A stretch of 64,000 bases of DNA. Source: Citrobacter sp. JGM124 (GTDB lineage: Bacteria > Pseudomonadota > Gammaproteobacteria > Enterobacterales > Enterobacteriaceae). A model generated the notes under the pieces. The model saw only the letters and a list, made by a program, of their open reading frames with translations, searched no databases and was not told the DNA's origin. Position 1 is the first letter of the stretch. Each line of letters begins with the position of its first letter. Shown in pieces: positions 8,623 through 16,973 of the stretch. The translations under genes and the position numbers were made by a program. The stretch lies in contig NZ_JAERJD010000003.1 of NCBI RefSeq assembly GCF_018257795.1, forward strand, positions 248,001 through 312,000. The letters run 5' to 3'.

Positions 8623-11157
8623 ATGGATAAACCAGGGTGTGTTAATAAGTTACTTCTTACAGGCATGTTATTAACCTTGTGTCAGGCTGAAGCCGCAAAC
8701 CCTGGGATGCCAGTCAGAATTAATAATTATGCTATTCCTGCCGTATTTGCCAATGCGTTGTATCAGGGAATGACGGTACCGGTATTTATTCGTTATGACG
8801 GTGATACCGATACACAGCGGAGCCGGCAAAAAATTGCTGATGCGCTCCTCTCTATTAAAGATAGTGAGTTCCGCATTAATCAGGTCACATTAAGTGAGCT
8901 TCCTGAACGTACTGAGCTTTCTCCCGAAATAAAGAAATTGCTAACTGAGTTACAGGATAAAAGTATCGGTGATGGCCAGCGGGTTAATCTCGGGCCAAAT
9001 GCTGTTTTATCGCTTGATACCGGGTCATTTTATCTTGAACTGACTGTCCGGCGGGAAGCGATGCAGGCAGCTTTACTGCCACGATCGAACATGCTGGCTG
9101 AGTCAACATCGGAAAAACTGTCCAGTGTACTGAATTATTCTTTCGGCAGTTATTACAATAAATATAAAAATAATGACAGCAACAGCAGTTACCTGACACT
9201 GGACAATACGTGGTCGCTCCGTGAACATCATCTTAATTTGAACGGTTCTGTCTATGGAATTGGCTCAGGCAGCCAGCAGGGCGATTTATACCGCGCTATG
9301 TATGAACGGGATTATCACGGGCGGCGTCTTGCACTGGGTATGGTCGACACGTGGAACCTGCAATCCATTGCCAGTATGAGTGCTTTGAGTTCCAGTCGGA
9401 TATACGGTGTCAGTTACGGTAATAAAAGTAGTACGCAAATTGAAGATAATACGCTCTCCCTGCTGCCTGTCACCGTATTCCTGCCCGCTGCTGGCGAAGT
9501 CTATATTTATCGCGACGGTAAATTACTCAGTATCCAGAATTTTCCAATGGGTAGCTACGAAATAGACACCTCCCGATTACCTTTCGGTATTTATGATGTG
9601 AATGTTCAGGTGGTCGTGAATGGCCGGGAAGTGAGCAGCCGCATTGCCAATATCAATAAAACCTTTTCCCGAAAATCCAGCGTCACAGGGGGGCTATCAT
9701 GGCAGGTGTTTGGTGGTTCTCTGACTTATGATCGTAAAGATTATCGAAAGCAGGAACGAACGAATTACGGAGAGAAAGATACCTGGATTGCTGGCCTGGC
9801 GGTGGCGACCCGTTTGCCGATGCTATCCGGGGTTGGCCTGACATCGACACTCTATGGCTTTGATAATACTGGCGTCAATGAGCTTGAAGTGAATCTGGCT
9901 GTCAATGACAGCATGAGCATTAATCAGCAGGGGATGCTGGCAACGGACGGCAGCTGGCAAAGTATTTCAACACTGAATCTGAGCTTGCCAGAAGGGTATG
10001 GCTCATTCTGGGGTTCGCGGCAGTACAGCCGGATTGGTGACCGTGTTTCCGTTCAGCAGAATGACTATTGGACCTTGGGAATGACGGGGAATCTGGGCAA
10101 AATAGTGCCTCATATGGGGTCCCTGAGCGTTAGCCAGACCCGTAATAATTACACGGGCAGTACCTATACCAATGCTGACTACAGTCAGGGCCTGTTCTCG
10201 AATCGTTATGCGTCAGTTTCCCTGCGTACAGGCATCCAGAGTTATCAGTATGATAATAGAGAAAGGCTGAATGATAAGTACGTCAATATTGATATCACTA
10301 TTCCGTTTGGCACTTGGCTTAGTACTGGGATTTCAAGCCAGAATGGCAACATGCTGGCCAATGCGACGTTGCGTAAACGTCTGGATAACAGTGCATTTAC
10401 CCAAGTCGGTGCTTCTGTTTCTAAGCGTATAAAACAAAATAGTAACAGCAATCAGTATGATTCAGACAATGTTTCTGTAAATGGTTTTGCCAGTTATGAC
10501 ACGAAATATAATGCGGGCACCCTGTCAGCCAGCCACTCTTCAGAACACAGTTCAAATATCAGCCTCAGTTCACAGGGCAGTGTTGCCTGGACTCCTCAGG
10601 AAATCTATCTCGGTAAAGGTACACAGAATGCCGGCGTGGTTGTGAATACCCGGTTTAATGAAAATGGCACCATGATCGCGCAGATTAATGGTCAGAATTA
10701 TCCACTGACGGGTAAAAGCAATTTTATCAGTCTGCCAGCTTATGCTGAATATAAGGTGGAATTAATGAATGACAAAAACTCTGAAGACAGTGTCGATATT
10801 ATTAACGGGCGTCGTAGTCAGATCGTTTTATACCCCGGTAATGTATCGGTACTGAACCCTGAAGTTAAACAGCTGGTGACGGTCTTTGGCCGGATGAAAA
10901 AAGGCAGTGGTGGTTATTATGCCAATATGGATATCCATAATCATATTGGTAAAACTCGCCTGGATGATAATGGTGAATTTGCGATGGATGTGGATAAACG
11001 TTACCCCATTATTACGTTGATCGATAACCGCGGCAGTTTATGTGAAGCCAGTCTTGACTTGCAGAAAGCAAGGGGAGCGGTTTGGCTCGGTGATATTACT
11101 TGTGAAATGCAGCAGCAGGTTGCATCTCGGACGGGAGAGAACAGCAATGTTTATTAG
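8623..11157 (+). CDS. ecpC: ECP outer-membrane usher
   Basis: 844 residues (E. coli EcpC 841). Alpha-type fimbrial usher: a signal peptide to about residue 25, an N-terminal chaperone-binding region, a long beta-barrel segment rich in alternating S/T/N/Y stretches (about 170-700) and a C-terminal domain. It secretes and assembles EcpA and EcpD at the outer membrane. It starts 8 bp after ecpB. Its last 11 bases overlap the start of ecpD, suggesting translational coupling. Confidence 0.92.
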   Translation: MDKPGCVNKLLLTGMLLTLCQAEAANPGMPVRINNYAIPAVFANALYQGMTVPVFIRYDGDTDTQRSRQKIADALLSIKDSEFRINQVTLSELPERTELSPEIKKLLTELQDKSIGDGQRVNLGPNAVLSLDTGSFYLELTVRREAMQAALLPRSNMLAESTSEKLSSVLNYSFGSYYNKYKNNDSNSSYLTLDNTWSLREHHLNLNGSVYGIGSGSQQGDLYRAMYERDYHGRRLALGMVDTWNLQSIASMSALSSSRIYGVSYGNKSSTQIEDNTLSLLPVTVFLPAAGEVYIYRDGKLLSIQNFPMGSYEIDTSRLPFGIYDVNVQVVVNGREVSSRIANINKTFSRKSSVTGGLSWQVFGGSLTYDRKDYRKQERTNYGEKDTWIAGLAVATRLPMLSGVGLTSTLYGFDNTGVNELEVNLAVNDSMSINQQGMLATDGSWQSISTLNLSLPEGYGSFWGSRQYSRIGDRVSVQQNDYWTLGMTGNLGKIVPHMGSLSVSQTRNNYTGSTYTNADYSQGLFSNRYASVSLRTGIQSYQYDNRERLNDKYVNIDITIPFGTWLSTGISSQNGNMLANATLRKRLDNSAFTQVGASVSKRIKQNSNSNQYDSDNVSVNGFASYDTKYNAGTLSASHSSEHSSNISLSSQGSVAWTPQEIYLGKGTQNAGVVVNTRFNENGTMIAQINGQNYPLTGKSNFISLPAYAEYKVELMNDKNSEDSVDIINGRRSQIVLYPGNVSVLNPEVKQLVTVFGRMKKGSGGYYANMDIHNHIGKTRLDDNGEFAMDVDKRYPIITLIDNRGSLCEASLDLQKARGAVWLGDITCEMQQQVASRTGENSNVY

Positions 11158-12763
11158 AAACTCGATATTTATTATTCTGTTGAGTGCTGTATGTACACTG
11201 CCAGCCCTGGCTTTAAAAGCAACCAGCAGCGGTAAAGGGAGTAACACCTATCTTTTTATCGAGAATAATATCGATAAAGAATACTTTATTACATCTGGAT
11301 CGCTGGACCCGCGTTTCAGTGGTTCAAATGTCTGGACGAAATATAAAACAAAACAAGTTAGCCTGGGATATATGTCTAATATCGGCTGGAGTAACCCAAA
11401 CCGTTATATAGATATGTGGATCACCGATTCACCTATTATACAACCTTTTCTCGGAATCCGTTGCATGACGACGGGAGCTAACTGCCCGGCATCGGGCTAT
11501 ATTGCCCCGAACGCGCTTGACAGCTTCGGATTCTACCATGCAAGGACCGGAGGTAGTCTGGAAAATGGCAGCTATGGTGCCGCCACCCTAAGCCCATCAG
11601 CGTATGAATATTTCAGAAGCAGGTCAGTCAGTACCACTGATGTCTTTGAACTCAACCTCTGTTATATGAGCTCATCTAATGGTGACTATGATTATGCTTC
11701 AGGCACTCGCTGCAAAGATCTCACCAGTAATGCTTACTGGCGTTATTATTCGATTTCTCTGGAAAAAGTCGGACACCTTACTCTGAAAGGGACGGGAGCA
11801 ATGGCCGAAATTTGGGTAGCCAGTGACGGGACGCCCAGTATTCATGAGGGTTCAGAATTGTGTCAGACCGGTATTGTTTCCGGTGTCTCTGGTATTATAT
11901 GTAAAATGATTTCCTATGACCTGCAGCAGAGTAAAGCCTTAACGACATCGCTCAAATTTCGGATGGTTATCGATACGGCAACTCTGGGTTTTTCTCCTGC
12001 TGGGAGCGAAGTAAAATACAGTGGTGATGCGGCAACCTGGACGAATTATAGTAGTAGCTCAGTCTATAATAAAATATTCATCACCGGTGGTGAATATGTT
12101 TATGTATTTTTGTCAAAAGATTTTTTTAAAAAATCTGTGAATGCCGGTACTGATTTAACGAATAAAGAGTCACTGTTTACTTTTGATTTTAATAATTCTA
12201 TTACACCTGAGTCGGGTTATTATCAATTCACACCTTCGACTCAACTTAATATTCTTCCCAAAGATTATGGCATCAGCATTATATCCAGTGATGGCAGCGC
12301 GGCACCCAGCGCCTCCGGGAAGATTGGTGATGATCAGCCGATTACGTTTGAATACACCGTGACAACATCCGCCCCCCGGCAGGCTGACAGCATCACCGCG
12401 CAGGTGACGGGGGAAAGTACTCAGCTCGATGGCGTGCCTTGGTGTGTATTCTCCTCAGATGACGGCACCCTGAAAGTACCGATCCCGGCTTATCTTTCCT
12501 GGATTTCCGCCAGTGGTAATGAGGTTAAGACTCGCAATAGCTGCTCAGAAGATGCGGTGGATATCACTCAGGCCTTATGGACTCAAACCGCATGGAATGC
12601 CAATCTGGATAACAGCTTCTTTTTTACCACCAAATTAAAACTACTGTTTCCGATGAATGACTCACGAAGTCTGTTCAGCGTGGATGGCAGTGACTGGATG
12701 GGGAATGTGAAAGCCAGTGGTGAAGTGAAAGTGACGGCAACATGGGTGGGGGTAGATCGTTAG
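11147..12763 (+). CDS. ecpD: ECP tip adhesin / minor subunit
   Basis: 539-residue polymerisable tip adhesin of ECP. After a signal peptide (residues 1-22) it shows FIENNIDKEYFITSGSLDPR, matching the start of mature E. coli EcpD. The C-terminal pilin-like part has WCVFSSDDGTLKVPIP and ends in a typical beta-strand (VKVTATWVG). The ATG at 11147 is chosen because it has GGGAGA at 11133-11138 and begins a signal peptide; an in-frame ATG at 11042 lies well inside ecpC. Several cysteine pairs are conserved. Expected at the pilus tip, binding host or plant surfaces. Confidence 0.9.
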   Translation: MFIRNSIFIILLSAVCTLPALALKATSSGKGSNTYLFIENNIDKEYFITSGSLDPRFSGSNVWTKYKTKQVSLGYMSNIGWSNPNRYIDMWITDSPIIQPFLGIRCMTTGANCPASGYIAPNALDSFGFYHARTGGSLENGSYGAATLSPSAYEYFRSRSVSTTDVFELNLCYMSSSNGDYDYASGTRCKDLTSNAYWRYYSISLEKVGHLTLKGTGAMAEIWVASDGTPSIHEGSELCQTGIVSGVSGIICKMISYDLQQSKALTTSLKFRMVIDTATLGFSPAGSEVKYSGDAATWTNYSSSSVYNKIFITGGEYVYVFLSKDFFKKSVNAGTDLTNKESLFTFDFNNSITPESGYYQFTPSTQLNILPKDYGISIISSDGSAAPSASGKIGDDQPITFEYTVTTSAPRQADSITAQVTGESTQLDGVPWCVFSSDDGTLKVPIPAYLSWISASGNEVKTRNSCSEDAVDITQALWTQTAWNANLDNSFFFTTKLKLLFPMNDSRSLFSVDGSDWMGNVKASGEVKVTATWVGVDR

Positions 12764-12767
12764 TTTT

Positions 12768-13457
12768 ATGGAAAAAATCAAAAAAATAATATACGGATGC
12801 TTGCTGCTAATTTCCTGCGTCCTGTCACTGCCCACGGAGGCTGTATATCTGCACTCTCTCATTTATGAAGTGGATGCAGATAAAACCTTTACAGCGCTTC
12901 CGGTGATGAATGACACCAAACGTTCAAATCTGTATACGCTGGAGGCCTGGAAAATTCGCAAACCGGGGAATGGTAATGAGGAAGTCATCACCGATGCGGG
13001 TAAAGAATTGCTCTGGTCCCCATTACAATTTATGACTCAGCCTGATGGTCGTGAATATTTTAAGCTTTACTATCGTGGTCCTATAGATAATACCGAGCGT
13101 TACTATCGGGTGCTATTCAGAGAAACACCAGTATCTGTTCTCCCGTGGCGAAATGGATCTCGTGAACTGGATATTTTTCCTGTTGTCGCCATGAGTACAT
13201 TGCTCATTGTCAGGCCGCGCAATGCAAAACTGAAATATGAGATAGATGAAGCCAACGGGACCATCCGCAATACGGGAAATACATTTTTTAGGGTGATATT
13301 ACAGAAAGGCTGTGATGGGGATGATGAAAGCTCCTCCCAGTTTTATATGTTGCCAGGAGAAACCTGGCAGGGAGCGGAAGCCAGAAAACAGAATAAAAAA
13401 TTCATCGTCGCACAGGGCCGGTATCATCAGCTCGGGACGGGATGCTTTCAGCATTAA
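12768..13457 (+). CDS. ecpE: Second ECP chaperone
   Basis: 229-residue periplasmic chaperone related to EcpB, with a signal peptide (residues 1-25) and the same Ig-like features (RYYRVLFRETPVSV, then IRNTGNTFFRVIL). E. coli EcpE is 236 residues and occupies the same last position of the operon. It starts 4 bp after the ecpD stop and presumably assists folding or capping of EcpD. It ends 17 bp from the convergent regulator gene. Confidence 0.88.
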   Translation: MEKIKKIIYGCLLLISCVLSLPTEAVYLHSLIYEVDADKTFTALPVMNDTKRSNLYTLEAWKIRKPGNGNEEVITDAGKELLWSPLQFMTQPDGREYFKLYYRGPIDNTERYYRVLFRETPVSVLPWRNGSRELDIFPVVAMSTLLIVRPRNAKLKYEIDEANGTIRNTGNTFFRVILQKGCDGDDESSSQFYMLPGETWQGAEARKQNKKFIVAQGRYHQLGTGCFQH

Positions 13458-13474
13458 GTCGATCCCGTATCTTA

Positions 13475-14107
13475 TCAGTACCCGGGGGCATAGTGTGTCA
13501 GCAACTCCCTGAGACGGGATATGCCCCCGAGTTTTCTGCGTAATGACTGCTGCGCCTGATAGACATACCGCATATCGCAGAGCATATCGCTGGCTATTTT
13601 CTGATTTGATTCACCATTCAGAATACGTTGCAGAATATGCATTTCATCATCAGTCAGACAAGGGCGTCTGGATGGCTGGAGAGATGCACCGCGCAGTACC
13701 TTCTTAATCTGCTCATGAACGTCTCTTTGATCGCGACTGGTCAGAATATTTGCTGTTATTTCAGTGTATTTACTTTTCCAAAAATTAGCGACAGACAACA
13801 TACTCTTTTCAGTTAACAGAATAATTTTCAGTCCTGTTTCGTTAAGTTTTTTAATCCATGAGTCACTAAGGAAGTGGGTTAAATTACTCTTTGAAAAATC
13901 AACGATAATGACACCGCCGGGAAGGAAACAACTATTTTCTTTAAAGACAGATTCGTGAATGGCTCTTTTGAAAAAATGATTTTCTGATGGCCAGACAATG
14001 AGCTTTTGCTCTTCACATTCAAAACCATTTACCTTGCGACCTGATTTGAATTTACAGTTTAGTACGCAAGTCATGCAATATATATCTGGCGGTAGGGTTA
14101 TATTCAT
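13475..14107 (-). CDS. ecpR: LuxR-type regulator, probable EcpR counterpart
   Basis: 210 residues from the ATG at 14107, preceded by AGGAG at 14112-14116; a longer frame from 14218 lacks a ribosome site. Residues 145-205 form a LuxR/FixJ-type helix-turn-helix (LTDDEMHILQRILNGESNQK, then QAQQSLRRKLG). The N-terminal part (IIVDFSKSN...WIKKLNETGLKIILL) resembles the degenerate receiver-like domain of EcpR/MatA-type fimbrial regulators, and the length is near EcpR (196). In E. coli ecpR lies directly upstream of ecpA on the same strand; here it is convergent at the 3' end of the operon. A cysteine cluster near the N-terminus (CMTCVLNC) is unusual for the family. Control of ecp is inferred from position. 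Confidence 0.7.
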   Translation of the reverse strand: MNITLPPDIYCMTCVLNCKFKSGRKVNGFECEEQKLIVWPSENHFFKRAIHESVFKENSCFLPGGVIIVDFSKSNLTHFLSDSWIKKLNETGLKIILLTEKSMLSVANFWKSKYTEITANILTSRDQRDVHEQIKKVLRGASLQPSRRPCLTDDEMHILQRILNGESNQKIASDMLCDMRYVYQAQQSLRRKLGGISRLRELLTHYAPGY

Positions 14108-14816
14108 CTGACTCCTGACAGGTATGTAGGTTTTCAAATTTACGGGTGTCACTTCCTTTGTGACTAATATTATAACATCAGTTGTGTATATCTTGCTTAA
14201 ACAAAAAGGATATAGCATGTTTTTTTGTATTTCTTGCCCGCAATGAAGTAGCCGGGAAGTTAAGCTTCAGTTTTTTTTGTAAATAAATTGATAACTTCTT
14301 TGTTTTGACATTAATTGACTGAAGCGATCAGATGGGATTTTTCTTTAATTAACCATTGGTATCTATGCTATTTATTAGCATGCTTACTTAAAGAGAAGGG
14401 TGGCCATTTTTTGTCTAGTATTCTGGCGTGATGCGGACGTGTTTTTGTAGTTTGGATTTTTCTGATTTTTCTAATGCCCGGTATTTTTTCTGTTAGACTG
14501 GCGGTGAATACCAGCGCCTCGTTATAACTATAACAGGAGGTATTTAATGGGAAGAGTAATTTCACCACAGTGTCATTAAATAAAAAGTAAAAACAATGGA
14601 TTATAAAACCAACATTACACTGTGATAATCTGTCGTTGGGATTGTTTTTTGAGTTTTTATTAAAGCGTAATATATTATTTTATTGAAGGTCAGTATTACA
14701 CTAATAGAAAGAGGTGACACTAACCTGATCCTTTAATGAAAATGCAAAAACCTTTATTTATCCCTGTTAAATAGAATGCCAACAGGTGGCGAGTATCATT
14801 TATACATGGAGGAAAA
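14108..14816. other. AT-rich intergenic region
   Basis: About 700 bp holding the regulator's promoter on the minus strand and that of the small secreted protein on the plus strand. A perfect small palindrome GTTATA-AC-TATAAC lies at 14521-14534, immediately followed by AGGAGG and a ten-codon frame at 14547 (MGRVISPQCH). No other gene is seen. Confidence 0.4.
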
Positions 14817-15140
14817 ATGAATAAAATAGGAATGGTATTTATACTGCTTTTATCAGCCAGTTCATTCGCTGCGGAAAAAGCTGATTTTAATTTGAAGTGG
14901 CAAGAAGAACCCCGGCGAGAAGCGGGAAAAGCTGATTTTAATCTGAAGTGGCAAGAAGAACCCCGGCGAGAAGTTGCCCCCACGAAAAATAACGACCTGC
15001 AAGGTTATATGAACGAAAGGAATATACGTCAGCAAAATTTTTTGGGGCACGTTGATAAAGCAAATCGCTTGCGTTTCACAGACCCTCAGTTCTCTGCCTA
15101 TAATAGCGATGGTGGTTCCCATATTTATATCAGGCGCTGA
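14817..15140 (+). CDS. Small secreted protein with an internal 17-residue duplication
   Basis: 107 residues, with a clear Sec signal peptide (MNKIGMVFILLLSASSFA, cleavage near 18-19) and GGAGG eight bases before the ATG. The mature N-terminus carries two copies of KADFNLKWQEEPRRE, the result of a 51-bp tandem duplication. The rest is polar, has no cysteines or membrane segment, and ends SHIYIRR. I do not recognise the family. It is probably periplasmic. It stands alone between the ecp and magnesium loci, on the same strand as mgtE but about 530 bp before it. The signal peptide and ribosome site make it credible as a gene. Confidence 0.7.
   Translation: MNKIGMVFILLLSASSFAAEKADFNLKWQEEPRREAGKADFNLKWQEEPRREVAPTKNNDLQGYMNERNIRQQNFLGHVDKANRLRFTDPQFSAYNSDGGSHIYIRR
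14876..14973 (+). repeat. 51-bp tandem duplication
   Basis: Two copies of a 47-base block (14876-14922 and 14927-14973) with period 51 differ at a single silent position (TTG/CTG leucine). The near identity indicates a recent duplication. Confidence 0.95.
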
Positions 15141-15167
15141 TAGCAGGCATTTAATAAAATAGTAAAG

Positions 15168-15219
15168 CAGAGGTTTCATTAAGATAACATTTAACCATGT
15201 TTAATTAGTGAAACCTCTG
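15168..15219. repeat. Inverted repeat after the small secreted protein gene
   Basis: Perfect 11-bp arms CAGAGGTTTCA (15168-15178) and TGAAACCTCTG (15209-15219), separated by 30 AT-rich bases. No T-tract follows. It could be a terminator-like mRNA end or a small mobile repeat. Confidence 0.6.
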
Positions 15220-15377
15220 GCGTCTGCATTGGGGTATGGTTCAGCTCGTGTCCATTACTGGGTATCTTCCCTGCGTTGTTAACATGATATTAAATCCATC
15301 CGCAGTTAGGTTTTTTCACCAAATGCACTGTTTACCTGGAAATATAAATGAATAGTAAACGAGAACTGTGTTTTGAG

Positions 15378-15405
15378 TTGCAAAGATGATGAATTTAAAT
15401 AGAAT
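15378..15405 (+). promoter_or_regulatory. Candidate promoter of the mgtE riboswitch transcript
   Basis: TTGCAA (15378-15383), a 16-base spacer and TAGAAT (15400-15405) resemble a sigma-70 promoter about 20 bases before the M-box. Confidence 0.4.
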
Positions 15406-15427
15406 TTGCCGCGAAGATTTGCAGTAT

Positions 15428-15585
15428 CTCGTTAGGCGAGGCTCCTGTACAAACATAGGTTACTGATCTGACGACGTCGAGAGACGCCCAAGATTAGGAC
15501 AGATTATATCGAGTCAAGGTGTAATCCCAGGTAACTTCCTCCTGCCAGCCAGGGGATACGTTGTACAGTGCTAAAACCGAGACAT
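15428..15585 (+). ncRNA. ykoK leader (M-box) magnesium riboswitch
   Basis: The region opens with CTCGTTAGGCGAGGCTCCTG and contains GTCGAGAGACGCC, AAGGTGTAAT, AACTTCCTCCTGCC, AGGGGATACGTTGT and AGTGCTAAAAC in the order of the M-box consensus, the Mg2+-sensing riboswitch first described upstream of Bacillus ykoK/mgtE. It precedes mgtE on the same strand. High Mg2+ is expected to stabilise the aptamer and switch expression off. Confidence 0.93.
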
Positions 15586-15617
15586 GGAGATAGCGTTAGC
15601 ACTCTCTTATCTTGCTT

Positions 15618-15662
15618 CGCCCCAGATGAGTTCTGTTTAAGATAAAAACAGTAATCGGGGAG
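15618..15662 (+). promoter_or_regulatory. Candidate expression platform masking the mgtE ribosome site
   Basis: CCCC (15620-15623) can pair with GGGG of the Shine-Dalgarno GGGGAG (15657-15662), stacked on an inner stem CTGTTT (15633-15638) / AAACAG (15646-15651). The SD lies 5 bases before the ATG at 15668. There is no U-tract, suggesting translational rather than terminator control. Confidence 0.5.
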
Positions 15663-15667
15663 CTTTA

Positions 15668-16708
15668 ATGATGACCTTTTCAAATTCTGCCGTTGCACAT
15701 GACAACGGATCGTCTCTGCGTTGTTCAACTGATAACACAACGCAATATAGCCATGGTATTGAGTCTTATATGACTCAAGATTATCTGGCACTCTCAGCCG
15801 CCACTTCAGTGAAGATTACCCGGGAACGTTTCTTTTCCGATATCAACAGTGACTATATTGCACCGCAAATATTTGTCATTGATGATGATGGTTATCTTTT
15901 AGGTTTGGTGACAGTAAAAAATCTACTTGATGCGAATCCTGATACCTTTATTGGCGATATAATGACCGGCATTAAGGCCTCACTGACTATGGATCAACCA
16001 CGTCATGAAGCAAGTATTTTTTTAAAACAAGCTGCTATAAATTATATTCCTGTACTTAATAATGGAAAGATAAAAGGGATATTAGGCCCGCAAGAGATAG
16101 CCCAACTAAAAGAAGATGAAGGAACACTGGATAGCCAGCTTCAAGGCGCGTCATCACCACTGGAAACGCCTTATCTGGAAAACAGTATTTTCACTTTATG
16201 GCGTAAGAGATCGGTCTGGTTATTATTGCTTTTTGTGGCAGAAGCTTATACCGGAACCGTGATTAAATCATTCGAGGACCAGCTTGAAACGGCTATTGCG
16301 CTTGCCTTCTTTATTCCATTACTGATCGGTACTGGCGGGAATACCGGGACGCAAATTACGTCAACCTTAGTCCGTGCTATGGCCCTGGGTGAAATTGGGT
16401 TGAAAGATTTAGGCGCTATTTTACGTAAAGAGGTTTCGGCAGCAGTTTTAATCGCCCTGACCATTGGGGCCGCGGGCTTTATACGCGCCTGGACACTGGG
16501 TGTGGGTATGGAAGTCATGGTCGTGGTCAGTTTGACCCTGGTTGCCATTACCGTCTGGAGCGCCATTGTTTCCTCTATTATTCCAATGTTATTGCGTCGA
16601 GTGAACATTGATCCCGCGCTTGTCTCGGCCCCCTTTATCTCAACACTGATTGATGGCACCGGGCTGATTATTTATTTTCAAATCGCCAAGGTGATGCTGA
16701 CTATTTAG
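15668..16708 (+). CDS. mgtE: MgtE-family Mg2+ transporter, short form
   Basis: 346 residues against about 450 for typical MgtE. A pair of CBS domains (about 35-155, with IFVIDDDGYLLGLVTVKNLL and YIPVLNNGKIKGILG) is followed by the five-helix channel domain (about 185-346) with the conserved pore segment PLLIGTGGNTGTQ. The N-terminal superhelical MgtE_N domain of about 130 residues is absent, replaced by a short polar leader. Because the riboswitch and its SD abut this start, the short form looks native rather than truncated by assembly error. In MgtE the N and CBS domains together act as the cytosolic Mg2+ gate, so gating may differ. Located in the inner membrane. Confidence 0.88.
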   Translation: MMTFSNSAVAHDNGSSLRCSTDNTTQYSHGIESYMTQDYLALSAATSVKITRERFFSDINSDYIAPQIFVIDDDGYLLGLVTVKNLLDANPDTFIGDIMTGIKASLTMDQPRHEASIFLKQAAINYIPVLNNGKIKGILGPQEIAQLKEDEGTLDSQLQGASSPLETPYLENSIFTLWRKRSVWLLLLFVAEAYTGTVIKSFEDQLETAIALAFFIPLLIGTGGNTGTQITSTLVRAMALGEIGLKDLGAILRKEVSAAVLIALTIGAAGFIRAWTLGVGMEVMVVVSLTLVAITVWSAIVSSIIPMLLRRVNIDPALVSAPFISTLIDGTGLIIYFQIAKVMLTI

Positions 16709-16745
16709 TGCATATACCCCGTAAGGCAATGTGAATCAGTTTAGC

Positions 16746-16782
16746 GAGCAAGATGAGTTGTAAAAAGCAGCTTATCTTGCTC
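16746..16782 (+). promoter_or_regulatory. Stem-loop in the mgtE-mgtC leader
   Basis: GAGCAAGATGAG (16746-16757) pairs with CTTATCTTGCTC (16771-16782): 12 bp with one G-U, 13-base loop. It is not followed by a T-tract on either strand, so it is more likely a leader structure than a terminator. Confidence 0.6.
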
Positions 16783-16818
16783 ACCCGACACACGACTTAA
16801 CACCTGAGGGGAGCCACA

Positions 16819-16902
16819 TTGACTTTACCTTTACCCGATACTCAACCACAGTCCGGTGACGATGAATTTTGGCGACATGTGAAGAACGATATCATTTTTT
16901 GA
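16819..16902 (+). CDS. Possible leader peptide before the mgtC-like gene
   Basis: 27-codon frame starting at TTG with the purine-rich ribosome site GAGGGGAG (16806-16813). The early residues LPLPDTQPQSGDDE are rich in proline and aspartate/glutamate, like the regulatory leader peptides MgtL and MgtP of the Salmonella mgtA and mgtCBR transcripts. Its stop codon lies inside a hairpin, GATATCA (16888-16894) / TGATATC (16900-16906), so ribosome position would alter that structure. No sequence homology to MgtL is claimed; the parallel is in composition and position. Chance cannot be excluded. Confidence 0.4.
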   Translation: MTLPLPDTQPQSGDDEFWRHVKNDIIF

Positions 16903-16973
16903 TATCCACGTTTGCGGTGGGCCATATGACCTATTTTACTTGTCCCGATATTGGACAATATTGATGCTGTAGA

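Noticed and set aside
14547-14579. Ten-codon frame MGRVISPQCH after a perfect AGGAGG
   Set aside because: Good ribosome site but too short to judge; 240 bp from the next gene, so not a convincing leader peptide. Noted only in the intergenic entry.
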